Source: Bradyrhizobium sp. (lineage in GTDB: Bacteria > Pseudomonadota > Alphaproteobacteria > Rhizobiales > Xanthobacteraceae). Taken from it: a stretch of DNA of 64,000 nt. The first letter of the stretch is position 1. Each line of letters opens with the position of its first letter. Of this stretch, positions 27,980-36,764 are shown piece by piece. The position numbers were made by a program, and so were the translations under genes. A model generated the notes under the pieces. The model did no database searches and had not been told where the DNA came from. It was given only the letters and a program-made list of their open reading frames with translations. Where the stretch lies: NCBI RefSeq assembly GCF_016219575.1, contig NZ_JACRMG010000013.1, forward strand, positions 141,743 through 205,742, given 5' to 3'.

Positions 27980-28005
27980 GTCGCCCCGGCGAAAGCCGGG
28001 GCGAC
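27980..28005 (+). terminator. Perfect GC-rich hairpin with GAAA loop
   Basis: The arms GTCGCCCCGGC (27980-27990) and GCCGGGGCGAC (27995-28005) pair perfectly around GAAA. It lies between two convergent genes (ABC ATPase and branched-chain binding protein). There is no U-run, so it may be a REP element serving as a transcript end or RNA stabiliser rather than a classic terminator. The same arms begin the palindromes at 6732 and, in a variant, at 40698. Confidence 0.6.
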
Positions 28006-28022
28006 ACGTCATTTGAGACTGC

Positions 28023-29216
28023 CTATTTCGTCAGCGGACAGCCGCTGTCCCTGGCCGGCGGAAACGCCTTGTCGCCGGGGACGACGGCGAGCTGCTTGTA
28101 ATAGTCCCACGGCTTCTTCGATTCCGAGGGCTTCTTGACCTCGAACAGATAGAGGTCGTGCACCATGCGGCCGTTCTCCTGCACCCTGCCTTGCGCGAAG
28201 TCGTCGTCGACCGGAAGCTCCTTCAGCTTCCTGGCGACGGCTTCGGTATCCTTGGTGCCGGCCGCCTTCACCGCCTTCAGATAGCTCAGCACCGCCGAAT
28301 AGGTGCCGGCGTGGATCATGCTCGGCATCCGGCCGGTGCGCTTGAAGAAGCGCTCGCCGAGTGCCCGGCTCCTCGGGTCGCGGTCCCAGTAGAAGCCCTC
28401 CGTCAGCACCAGGCCTTGCGCGGCGTCAAGCCCGAGGCCGTGAACGTCGGCCAGCGTCATCAGCAAGGCGGCGAGCTTCTGGCCGCTCCTGACGATGCCG
28501 AATTCAGCCGCCTGCTTGATCGAGTTGCTGGTGTCGAGGCCGGCATTGGCGAGCCCGATGATCTTCGCCTTCGAGCTCTGCGCCTGCAGCAGGAACGACG
28601 AAAAATCCGACGCATTGAGCGGCGTGCGGACGGAGCCCAGCACCTTGCCGCCCTTGGCCTTGACATATTCGGCGGTGTCCTTTTCCAGCGCATGGCCGAA
28701 GGCATAGTCGACGGTCAGGAAGAACCAGCTGTCGCCACCGGCCTCCACCAGTGCCCCGCCGGTGCCGACCGCCAGCCCATGCGTGTCGTACGCCCAGTGA
28801 AAGCCCCAGGGCTGGCAGGCATCACCGGTCAGGCGGGAGGTTGCGGCACCCACGACAATGTCGATCTTCTTCTTTTCCTTCGACAGCTCGTGGACCGCCA
28901 GTGCGACGGAAGACGTCGTCAACTCGGTGATCATGTCGACGTGCTCGACGTCATACCAGCGCCGCGCAATGGCGGCGCCGAGATCGGGCTTGTTCTGATG
29001 GTCGGCCGAGATGACCTCGATCTTCTGGCCGAGTACGCTGCCGCCGAAATCCTCAACCGCGAGCAGCGCCGCTTCGTAGGACCATTTGCCGCCATAGTCG
29101 GCATAGACGCCGGACTGGTCGTTGAGGATTCCGATCTTGACGCCCTGAGCGGCGGCCGGTGCGATAACGGCAAGGCCACAGGCAAGGACGGCGGCCGAAA
29201 TTGATCCCGATCTCAT
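28023..29216 (-). CDS. Branched-chain amino-acid-type ABC solute-binding protein (orphan)
   Basis: This 397-residue periplasmic protein has a signal peptide (MRSGSISAAVLACGLAVIAPAAAQ). The LivK/family 6 opening VKIGILNDQSGVYADYGGKWSYEAALLAVEDFGG is clear. Later come KIEVISADHQNKPDLGAAIARRWYD and WFFLTVDYAFGHALEKDTAEYVKAKGGKVLGS. AGGGG precedes the ATG. Members bind branched-chain amino acids, aromatic acids or short organic acids. No LivFGHM permease genes are nearby, so it must use a remote transporter or be part of a sensing system. It diverges from the 592-residue acyl-CoA dehydrogenase, which may share its regulation. Confidence 0.88.
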   Translation of the reverse strand: MRSGSISAAVLACGLAVIAPAAAQGVKIGILNDQSGVYADYGGKWSYEAALLAVEDFGGSVLGQKIEVISADHQNKPDLGAAIARRWYDVEHVDMITELTTSSVALAVHELSKEKKKIDIVVGAATSRLTGDACQPWGFHWAYDTHGLAVGTGGALVEAGGDSWFFLTVDYAFGHALEKDTAEYVKAKGGKVLGSVRTPLNASDFSSFLLQAQSSKAKIIGLANAGLDTSNSIKQAAEFGIVRSGQKLAALLMTLADVHGLGLDAAQGLVLTEGFYWDRDPRSRALGERFFKRTGRMPSMIHAGTYSAVLSYLKAVKAAGTKDTEAVARKLKELPVDDDFAQGRVQENGRMVHDLYLFEVKKPSESKKPWDYYKQLAVVPGDKAFPPARDSGCPLTK

Positions 29217-29373
29217 TTTTTTACCCCTGGACGTTCTCGTTCAAAGTATATTTCCGGGATCAAGTAAAATAGTCTTGCAGAGCAGCATACCTGCCGCTTG
29301 ACTTGGAGATGCGCCAACGCCCGGCCGTTTCTGTTGTAGGTTCCAGCCGAAAAATACCGCAGGGAGAACGTCC

Positions 29374-31152
29374 ATGGATGCGCGCTCGCCGCAGCAATCG
29401 CGGGACGAAACGGCCGCCACCCGCCGCGGCGCCGACCACATCGCGCCTGACGCTGCGGGGCAGAATTTCTACGCCATCGACCGCGGCCTGCGCGATTTGC
29501 TGCCGCTTTATCTCCCGCCGGACGATTTCTCCCGTCTCGAACCGCATTTCGACCGGCTCGGAGGGCTCGCCGGCGGCCGGCTGGATGAACTGGCGCGGAT
29601 CGCCGACCAGAACCAGCCGGTGCTGCATCCGCGCGACCGCTTCGGCCGCGACGAGGACTGGATCGACTATCACGCCTCCTACCGCGAGATGGAGCGCATT
29701 GCGTTCGGCGATTTCCAGTTTCACGCCATGACCCATTGCGGCGGCGCGCTCGGCATCGACCGCCCGCTGCCGGCGGTCGCGAAATACGCGCTGCAATATC
29801 TGTTCGTGCAGGCGGAGTTCGGCCTGATGTGCCCGATCAGCGTCACCGACACGTCGATCCACCTCATCCGCAAGTTCGGCGATACCGCGTTGAAGGACTA
29901 CCTGCTGCCGAAAATGCTGTCGTCCGATCCGGCGGTGCAGTGGAAGGGCACGCAGTTCATGACCGAGCGCGCCGGCGGCTCCGATGTCGGCACGATCGAG
30001 ACCGTAGCGCGCTTCGAGAACGGCGGATGGCGGCTCCATGGCGACAAGTGGTTCTGCTCGCATGCCGACGCCGACGTCGCACTGCTGCTGGCGCGCCCCG
30101 AGGGCGCGCCAGCAGGCACAAAAGGCCTTGCGCTGTTCGCCATGCCGCGGCGGCTGGAGGACGGCAGCCGCAACGCCTACCGGATCGTGCGGCTGAAGGA
30201 CAAGCTAGGCACCCGCTCGATGGCATCGGGCGAAATCCTGCTGCAAGGCGCATTCGCCTGGCTGGTCGGCCAGGCCGACCAGGGCCTCAAGCAGATGATG
30301 GAGCAGGTCAACCTGTCGCGGCTGTCGCATGGCGTGCGCGCGGCCTCGATGATGCGCCGCTGCATCAACGAGGCAATGGCCTGCGCGCGCTCGCGGGAAG
30401 CGTTCGGGCGGACCATCGTCGACTATCCCCTGCTGCGCCGCCAGTTGATGAAGATCGCCCTTCCTGCCGAGCAGGCGCTGTCGATGTTCCTGTTTGCCGC
30501 AAACGCAATGGACCGCGCCAATGCCGGCGACAAGGACGCAGAAAGCATTTTGCGCATCCTGACGCCGCTTTTGAAATTCCGCGCCTGCCGCGACAACATT
30601 CCGGTGGCGACCGGCGCGATGGAGGTGCGCGGCGGCAACGGCTACATCGAGGAATGGGTCAATGCGCGGCTGGTGCGCGACGCCCATATCGGCGTGCTCT
30701 GGGAAGGCACCAGCAACATCAACGCGCTCGACATCGTCACCCGGGCGGTCGGCAAGAGCCGCGCGCATCTGCCGCTCGCGGCGGCGCTGATGCGGCTGCT
30801 GGACGAGGCGACCGCCATCCCTGCGGCCTTCCGCGACCGGTTGCGGCAAGCGCTCGACCGCGCGATGCGTCTCGCCGGACGCGTTGCCGCCGAGGACGCG
30901 CTGGAAGATCAGGCGCGCAAGGCGGCGAGCGCGCTGTATCATGTCGCGAGCGCCATATTGATGACGTGGGAAACCTCACAGCCGGGCATCGATGCAAGGC
31001 GGGCGCTTTATGCACGGCTGGTGCTGGAGCATCGGCTGGGCGCGAAGGATCCCCTGGCGCCGGATGAAGCGGCGTGGGAGCGCGAGGCCGCGGAATTGCT
31101 GCTGTCGGGGCGGAGCGTTCTGCTGCCGGAAGTTGCCGAGCTGTTGGCCTAG
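29374..31152 (+). CDS. Large acyl-CoA dehydrogenase (AidB-like length)
   Basis: This is a 592-residue flavoprotein of the acyl-CoA dehydrogenase superfamily. After an N-terminal extension of about 130 residues come the FAD-binding middle domain (GLMCPISVTDTS, MTERAGGSDVGTIET, GWRLHGDKWFCSHADADVALLLARPEG) and a C-terminal helical domain. The latter has GNGYIEEWVNARLVRDAHIGVLWEGTSNI. The catalytic base in WEGT is E444. A roughly 120-residue tail extends past the normal end, giving the long AidB-type architecture. GGGAG precedes ATG 29374. It leads a probable catabolic unit with an iron alcohol dehydrogenase and CoA ligase downstream. A typical dehydrogenase role is inferred; substrate unknown. 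Confidence 0.87.
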   Translation: MDARSPQQSRDETAATRRGADHIAPDAAGQNFYAIDRGLRDLLPLYLPPDDFSRLEPHFDRLGGLAGGRLDELARIADQNQPVLHPRDRFGRDEDWIDYHASYREMERIAFGDFQFHAMTHCGGALGIDRPLPAVAKYALQYLFVQAEFGLMCPISVTDTSIHLIRKFGDTALKDYLLPKMLSSDPAVQWKGTQFMTERAGGSDVGTIETVARFENGGWRLHGDKWFCSHADADVALLLARPEGAPAGTKGLALFAMPRRLEDGSRNAYRIVRLKDKLGTRSMASGEILLQGAFAWLVGQADQGLKQMMEQVNLSRLSHGVRAASMMRRCINEAMACARSREAFGRTIVDYPLLRRQLMKIALPAEQALSMFLFAANAMDRANAGDKDAESILRILTPLLKFRACRDNIPVATGAMEVRGGNGYIEEWVNARLVRDAHIGVLWEGTSNINALDIVTRAVGKSRAHLPLAAALMRLLDEATAIPAAFRDRLRQALDRAMRLAGRVAAEDALEDQARKAASALYHVASAILMTWETSQPGIDARRALYARLVLEHRLGAKDPLAPDEAAWEREAAELLLSGRSVLLPEVAELLA

Positions 31153-31280
31153 GCCGGAGACCCGCCGCGTCTTGCGCTGAGCCGCTGGCATGACCGGGGC
31201 TGCCGGCCGATCTTCGGGCATGACGCCGCAAACTTCCTCCGCTAGTTTGGGCACAACAAAAGGTCCCCGGGAGGACGAGA

Positions 31281-32435
31281 GTGCACAAGGGCCGTGTCGT
31301 ATTCGGCGCCATGGACGAGGTGGTGTTCGGCCGCCATGCCGCGGAAGCGATCGTCGAGCAACTGGACCGGCTGGGCGCCCGGCGCGCCTTCCTGATGGTG
31401 AGCGGAACGCTCAACCGCGAGACATCCGAGATCGGCAATATCCGGCAGGCGATGGGCGCGCGCTGGGCCGGCACTTTCGACAGGATGCCGGCGCATACGC
31501 CGCGCGCGGCGGTGATTGCCGCCGCCAACCAGGCGCGCGAGGCGAAGGCCGACCTGATCGTGACCGTCGGCGGCGGGTCGATCACCGACGGTGCCAAGGC
31601 GGTGCAGCTTTGCCTCGCCAACGACGTCTCGACCGTCGAAGGCATCGACGGCATCCGGGTGCGCGGCGGCGAGGAGCCGCCGATCAGGGCCCCTGCCGTG
31701 CGGCAGATCAGCGTGCCGACGACGATCGCGGGCGGCGAGTTCAGCCACATCGCGGGGGTCACCGACGAGCGCACCCACGTCAAGCAGATGCTGCGGCACG
31801 GGCTGACGATCCCTCGCGCCACCATCCTCGATCCCTGGCTTTCCGTGCACACGCCGGAATGGCTGTTCCTCTCCACCGGCATTCGCGCCGTCGACCATTG
31901 CGTGGAGGGCATCTGCGCGCGCGAGGCGCATCCCTGGGCGGACGCGCAGGCGATGAAGGGACTGGCGATGCTGACGCAGGGCTTGCGGCGCGTGAAGGCC
32001 GACGGCAACGACATCGAGGCGCGGCTGGACTGCCAGATCGGCACCTGGCTCTCGATGGCGCCGCTGTCGGGCGGCGTGCCGATGGGAGCGAGCCACGGCA
32101 TCGGCTATGTGCTCGGCGGCGGATACAACGTGCCGCACGGCTACACTTCCTGCGTGATGCTGCCCGCCGTGATGCGCTGGAACAAATCCGCCAATGCGGA
32201 ACGGCAGGCGCTGGTCGCCGAGGCGATGGGACAATCCGGCAAAGACGCCGGCGACGTGCTCGACGCCTTCATCCGCGGGCTTGGCATGCCGCGCAGCCTG
32301 CAGGACGTCCGCGTCGGCCCCGAACATTTCGATGCGATCGCCGAGCAGGCGATGCGCACGCCCTGGGTGCCGCGCAACCCGCGCAAGATCGACGGGCCGG
32401 CGCAGGTGCGCGAAATCCTTCTGATGGCCGCATAG
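31281..32435 (+). CDS. Iron-containing alcohol dehydrogenase / maleylacetate reductase-like
   Basis: The 384-residue enzyme starts at GTG 31281 after GGGAGGACGAGA. The nucleotide-binding stretch is DLIVTVGGGSITDGAKA. PTTIAGGEFSHIAGVTD follows, and the iron-binding region includes AVDHCVEGI, MGASHGIGYVLGG and NVPHGYTSCVMLP, supplying the usual Asp and His ligands. These variants are closer to maleylacetate reductase than to ordinary alcohol dehydrogenase, so reduction of a maleylacetate-type keto acid is plausible. It is followed by a CoA ligase, with a palindromic repeat between them. Confidence 0.82.
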   Translation: MHKGRVVFGAMDEVVFGRHAAEAIVEQLDRLGARRAFLMVSGTLNRETSEIGNIRQAMGARWAGTFDRMPAHTPRAAVIAAANQAREAKADLIVTVGGGSITDGAKAVQLCLANDVSTVEGIDGIRVRGGEEPPIRAPAVRQISVPTTIAGGEFSHIAGVTDERTHVKQMLRHGLTIPRATILDPWLSVHTPEWLFLSTGIRAVDHCVEGICAREAHPWADAQAMKGLAMLTQGLRRVKADGNDIEARLDCQIGTWLSMAPLSGGVPMGASHGIGYVLGGGYNVPHGYTSCVMLPAVMRWNKSANAERQALVAEAMGQSGKDAGDVLDAFIRGLGMPRSLQDVRVGPEHFDAIAEQAMRTPWVPRNPRKIDGPAQVREILLMAA

Positions 32436-32484
32436 GGCATGATCCGGAAACGTGGAAACCGGTTTTTCGATCAGATCATGCTCC
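32435..32484. repeat. Intergenic palindrome, family C (first copy)
   Basis: The sequence GGGCATGATCCGGAAACGTG and its partner end GATCAGATCATGCTCC form an inverted repeat of about 50 bases. It begins at the stop codon of the alcohol dehydrogenase gene and ends 22 bases before the CoA ligase start. A near-identical copy lies at 37711-37760 in an equivalent position of another operon. Confidence 0.85.
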
Positions 32485-32506
32485 AATAGGAGAAACTGGA
32501 GAGACA

Positions 32507-34057
32507 ATGTACACCGGCAAGCATGTTCACCTGCGCCCGCTGCAACCGGCTTTCATCATGGCGTCCACCGGCGAAGCCGTGACCTATCGCGAGCTGGAAG
32601 CGCGCTCCAATCGCCTGGCGCATCTGTTTCGCAAGCATGGCCTGAAGCGGCTGGACCACTACTCCATCTTCATGGAGAACAACAACCGCTACCTCGAAGC
32701 CTGCGGCGCCGGCGAGCGCTCCGGCCTCTACTACACCTGCGTGAACTCGTATCTGACCCCGGGCGAGCTCGCCTACATCCTGACCAACAGCGAATCGCGG
32801 ATACTGATCACATCGAAGGCGAAACTCGATGTGGCGCGCGAAGCGATCAAGGAATGTCCCAGGGTCGAGCTCTGCATCGTCGCCGATGGCGAGGGCGAGA
32901 GCGAGCGCATCGTCGGCCTGCAAGCGGCAACGACGGGATTGCCGAAGACGCCGATCGCGGACGAATATCTCGGCACGGCGATGCTCTATTCATCCGGCAC
33001 CACCGGCCGGCCGAAAGGCATCCTGCGGCCGCTGCCGGAGCAGCCGGCGTCGCAGCAGTTGCCGCTGTTCGATTTCCTGGTGAAGATCTGGCAGTACCGC
33101 GAAGGCATGGTCTATCTGTCGCCGGCCCCGCTCTATCATTCGGCGCCGCAGGCCGCGGTCAACCTCACCATCAAGATGGGCGGCACGGCCATCATCATGG
33201 AGAGCTTCGATCCGGAGCGCTATCTGCAGCTGGTGGAGCAATGGGGTATCACCCACACCCAGCTGGTGCCCACCATGTTCTCGCGCATGCTGAAGCTGCC
33301 GGAAGAGGTACGCAAGCGCTATGACCTCTCCTCGCTCGAGGTCGCGATCCACGCGGCAGCGCCCTGCCCCGCCGCCGTGAAGGACGACATGATCAAATGG
33401 TGGGGCCCGATCATCCACGAATATTACGGCGCCACCGAGGGCCTCGGATTTACCGCCTGCAACAGCGAGGAATGGCTGGCGCATCGCGGCACCGTCGGCC
33501 GCGTGCTGCTCGGCGACCTGCATATCCTGGACGAGAACATGCAGCCGTGCCCGAAGGGCACGCCCGGCACGGTGTGGTTCAAGACAGCGACGCCGTTCGA
33601 ATATTTCAACGATCCCGCCAAGACCAAGGAAGCGCGCTCGGCCGACGAGAGCATGAGCACGGTCGGCGACGTCGGTTACGTCGACGACGACAACTTCCTC
33701 TATCTCACCGATCGCGCAACCTTCATGATCATCTCCGGCGGCGTGAACATCTATCCGCAGGAATGCGAGAACCTGCTGATCACGCACCCGAAGATCGCCG
33801 ATGCCGCCGTGTTCGGCGTGCCCAATGCCGATCTGGGAGAAGAAGTGAAGGCGGTGGTGCAGCCGATGCCGGGTGTCACGCCTTGCGAGCAATTGGCGCA
33901 GGAGCTGATCGCCTTCTGCAGCCAGTCGCTGTCGCGCCAGAAGGTGCCGCGCTCGATCGATTTCGAGGCCGAGCTGCCGCGGCTGCCGACCGGCAAACTC
34001 TACAAGCGCCTGCTGCGCGACCGCTATTGGGGCAACAAGACCTCGCGGATCGTCTGA
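32507..34057 (+). CDS. AMP-forming acyl-CoA synthetase
   Basis: The 516-residue ligase activates a carboxylic acid to its CoA thioester through an acyl-adenylate. Motifs: the ATP loop MLYSSGTTGRPKGI, HEYYGATEGLGF, LTDRATFMIISGGVNIYPQECENLL, and the C-terminal catalytic lysine region LPRLPTGKLYKRLLRDRYW. Length is normal. ATG 32507 has GGAGAAACTGGAGA before it; frames extending upstream only read through a palindrome. No signal peptide. Placed after an alcohol dehydrogenase and a large acyl-CoA dehydrogenase, it suggests a catabolic unit for a carboxylic acid. The N-terminal acyl-binding segment does not allow substrate prediction by eye. Confidence 0.87.
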   Translation: MYTGKHVHLRPLQPAFIMASTGEAVTYRELEARSNRLAHLFRKHGLKRLDHYSIFMENNNRYLEACGAGERSGLYYTCVNSYLTPGELAYILTNSESRILITSKAKLDVAREAIKECPRVELCIVADGEGESERIVGLQAATTGLPKTPIADEYLGTAMLYSSGTTGRPKGILRPLPEQPASQQLPLFDFLVKIWQYREGMVYLSPAPLYHSAPQAAVNLTIKMGGTAIIMESFDPERYLQLVEQWGITHTQLVPTMFSRMLKLPEEVRKRYDLSSLEVAIHAAAPCPAAVKDDMIKWWGPIIHEYYGATEGLGFTACNSEEWLAHRGTVGRVLLGDLHILDENMQPCPKGTPGTVWFKTATPFEYFNDPAKTKEARSADESMSTVGDVGYVDDDNFLYLTDRATFMIISGGVNIYPQECENLLITHPKIADAAVFGVPNADLGEEVKAVVQPMPGVTPCEQLAQELIAFCSQSLSRQKVPRSIDFEAELPRLPTGKLYKRLLRDRYWGNKTSRIV

Positions 34058-34142
34058 GGGCGGCGGACGCGGTGCCGGACTCGCGCTCGCGGGCGCGCGT
34101 GGATATAGTGGCACGGCGTCCAGCTTCGCCGGGAGGCACGCC

Positions 34143-34841
34143 GTGCCAACAGCCCAGCCGCTCGAACCGACGCCGCTGCCGGCAAGAAAGCTCGAATTCA
34201 CGGCCGCAGAGATCGGCGCGCTCGCCCATCTCTATCGCGGCGAGGTCTATCGCAGCACGGTGTGGCGCACGCGCCTCGACTCTTCGACCAACTGGGCGGT
34301 TGTCACGACCGGCATCGCGCTCTCGGCCACCTATGCCAGCGCCGAAGCTTCGCCGCTGCCGATGGTCCTGGTCGGACTTCTGGTCACCGTCTTCCTGGTG
34401 TTCGAAGCGCGGCGCTACCGCTATTTCAACGTCTGGCGCGCCCGCGCGCGGCTGCTGGAAACCGATTTCTACGCGCCCATGCTCAGGGGAGAGGACGTTG
34501 CGCCCAGCGCCAGCTGGACGGAACTTCTGGCCAACGACTATCGCCATCCGCGCTATCACATCAGCTTTGCGCGCGCGATCGGCCGGCGGCTGCGCCGCAC
34601 CTATGGCTGGATCTTCGCCATCCAGGCAATTGCCTATTACGGCAAGCTCGCGATCCATCCCGGCCCCATGACGGCGCTCTCCGAAGTCTGGGAGCGGGCC
34701 TCGATCGGCCCGGTTCCCGGCACGCTCGTGGTGCTGGCCGGCGTGATCTTTCATTCGAGCTGGGTAGTCTTCGCCTACGCGACGTGGCGCGTCGAACAGG
34801 CGAACCGGCGCGATCGGAAGAGCCTGATCGCGATGGGCTGA
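34143..34841 (+). CDS. DUF2270-like membrane protein
   Basis: The 232-residue protein starts at GTG 34143 with GGGAGG upstream. Two hydrophobic pairs are visible: TNWAVVTTGIALSATYASAEASPLPMVLVGLLVTVFLVF near residues 49-87, and GWIFAIQAIAYYGKLAIHPG plus GTLVVLAGVIFHSSWVVFAYATW near the C-terminus. Conserved-looking polar parts include FEARRYRYFNVWRARARLLETDFYAPML and DYRHPRYHISFARAIGRRLRRTYGW. I believe this matches the DUF2270 family, whose function is unknown. It stands between the CoA ligase and the second peptide-type ABC operon and may belong to neither. Confidence 0.72.
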   Translation: MPTAQPLEPTPLPARKLEFTAAEIGALAHLYRGEVYRSTVWRTRLDSSTNWAVVTTGIALSATYASAEASPLPMVLVGLLVTVFLVFEARRYRYFNVWRARARLLETDFYAPMLRGEDVAPSASWTELLANDYRHPRYHISFARAIGRRLRRTYGWIFAIQAIAYYGKLAIHPGPMTALSEVWERASIGPVPGTLVVLAGVIFHSSWVVFAYATWRVEQANRRDRKSLIAMG

Positions 34842-35037
34842 CCTGCAGGGGTCGCAACGGCTTGCGACATTGTGAGATACCCCGGTTCCGGCGCAGAATT
34901 CCCGGCAGTGGAATGTTGCGCCGCATTAGGCGGAAGTAGCAAGAACGACAGCGACTTGGCCGGTTGCCCGCCCCTGCCGTCATGCTATCGTCGCGGGCAA
35001 GTCGGCGACAACAGACCGAATATCGAGGGAGAGACAC

Positions 35038-36633
35038 ATGCGAAGCGTGCACGCGCTGGGCGTTGCGGCATTGGTAATGCTGGCGCTGCCGGATCCCACA
35101 TTCGCCGGCGAACCGAAATCGGGCGGCATCCTGCGCGTCTATCACCGCGACAGCCCGGGCAGCGCGTCGATCCACGAAGGCGCGACCTATTCGATCAACA
35201 TCCCCTTTATGCCGGTGTTCAACAACCTCGTGATGTTCGATCAGCACAAGGCGCAAAACAGCCAGGACACCATCGTCCCCGATCTCGCGGAGAGCTGGGC
35301 CTGGAGCGCCGACAAGAAGATCCTGACCTTCAAGCTGCGCAACGACGTCAAATGGCACGATGGCAAGCCGTTCACCTCGGCGGACGTCAAATGCACCTTC
35401 GACATGCTGATGGGCAAGTCGCAGCAGAAGTTCCGGCAGAACCCGCGCAAATCCTGGTACGACCAGGTCAACGAGGTCACGACCAACGGCGACTATGAGG
35501 CATCCTTCAATCTGAAGCGGCCGCAGCCGGCGCTGCTGTCGCTGCTCGCCTCCGGCTATACGCCGGTCTATCCCTGCCACGTGTCGCCCGCCGACATGCG
35601 CACCAAGCCGATCGGCACCGGGCCGTTCAAATTCGTCGAGTTCAAGGCCAACGAGTCGATCAAGATCGCCAAGAACCCCGATTACTGGAAGAAGGGGCTG
35701 CCCTATCTCGACGGCATCGAGTACACCATCATCACGAACCGCTCGACCGCGATCCTCGGCTTCGTCTCCGGCAAGTTCGACATGACATTCCCGACGGAAG
35801 TGTCGATCCCGCTCCTGAAGGACGTCAAGTCGCAGGCGCCGAATGCCGTTTGTGTGGTCGAGCCGGTCAACGTCTCCACCAACATCATCGTCAATTCATC
35901 CAATCCGCCGTTCGACAATCTCGACATCCGCCGCGCGCTGGCGCTGGCGCTCGACCGCAAGGCGTTCATCCAGATCCAGTTCGAAGGCCAGGCCGACATC
36001 GGCGGCACCATGCTGCCGGCGCCCGCCGGATTGTGGGCGATGCCCAAGGAGATGCTGGAGCAGATTCCAGGCTACGGTCCGGACGTGGAGAAGAACCGCG
36101 ATGAAGCGCGCAAGCTGATGCAGAAGGCGGGTTATGGCCCGGACAAGCGCCTCGCCATCAAGATCGCCACGCGCAACATCCCGATCTATCGCGACCCCGC
36201 CATCATCCTGATCGACCAGATCAAGAGCATCTTTATCGACGCCGAGCTCGACGTGGTCGACACCGCGCAATGGTTCCCGAAAGTAGCGCGCAAGGACTAT
36301 TCGCTCGGTCTCAATCTGACCGGCAATGCCGTCGACGATCCCGACCAGTCCTTCTACGAGAACTATTCCTGCGGTTCGGAGCGCAACTATACCGGCTACT
36401 GCAACAAGGAAATCGAGAAGCTGTTCGACCAGCAGTCGATGGAATTCGACGTCGCCAAGCGCAAGAAGATCGTGTGGGAGATCGACAAGAAACTGCAGGA
36501 AGACGTCGCGCGCCCGATCATTTTCCACAGCCGCACCGGCAGCTGCTGGCAGCCCTATGTCAAGAACATCACGATCATGTCCAACAGCTCCTACAACGGC
36601 TATCGCTACGAAGACATCTGGATGGACAAGTAA
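35038..36633 (+). CDS. ABC solute-binding protein, family 5 (second Dpp-type operon)
   Basis: The 531-residue periplasmic protein has a signal peptide (MRSVHALGVAALVMLALPDPTFA). Family 5 blocks: GGILRVYHRDSPGSASIHEGA, VPDLAESWAWSADKKILTFKLRNDVKWHDGKPFTSADVKCTFDML, RTKPIGTGPFKFVEFKANESIKIAKNPDYWKKGLPYLDGIEY. GAGGGAGAGACAC precedes the ATG. It differs clearly from the tandem pair at 22744-25908, so the two operons are not recent copies. Downstream come a stem-loop, two permeases and two ATPases, completing the transporter. The ligand is unknown. Confidence 0.88.
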   Translation: MRSVHALGVAALVMLALPDPTFAGEPKSGGILRVYHRDSPGSASIHEGATYSINIPFMPVFNNLVMFDQHKAQNSQDTIVPDLAESWAWSADKKILTFKLRNDVKWHDGKPFTSADVKCTFDMLMGKSQQKFRQNPRKSWYDQVNEVTTNGDYEASFNLKRPQPALLSLLASGYTPVYPCHVSPADMRTKPIGTGPFKFVEFKANESIKIAKNPDYWKKGLPYLDGIEYTIITNRSTAILGFVSGKFDMTFPTEVSIPLLKDVKSQAPNAVCVVEPVNVSTNIIVNSSNPPFDNLDIRRALALALDRKAFIQIQFEGQADIGGTMLPAPAGLWAMPKEMLEQIPGYGPDVEKNRDEARKLMQKAGYGPDKRLAIKIATRNIPIYRDPAIILIDQIKSIFIDAELDVVDTAQWFPKVARKDYSLGLNLTGNAVDDPDQSFYENYSCGSERNYTGYCNKEIEKLFDQQSMEFDVAKRKKIVWEIDKKLQEDVARPIIFHSRTGSCWQPYVKNITIMSNSSYNGYRYEDIWMDK

Positions 36634-36720
36634 GGCGCGTTGCGGGTAGCGTGGCGGCGATCCGGCGCATGACAGGCGCAAGCCGGTGTTGGGGAAAGTC
36701 ATGCGCAAGAAAAGCGGGAC

Positions 36721-36748
36721 GGGCGGGATGACTGAAGTCATCGCGCCC
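36721..36748 (+). promoter_or_regulatory. Stem-loop between binding-protein and permease genes
   Basis: GGGCGGGATGAC and GTCATCGCGCCC pair with one mismatch around a TGAA loop. It lies in the 131-base gap after the binding-protein gene and ends 16 bases before the permease start. Such hairpins often raise binding-protein mRNA over permease mRNA by blocking decay or attenuating read-through. That role is inferred. Confidence 0.55.
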
Positions 36749-36764
36749 TAGAGGGAGAAGCCGG

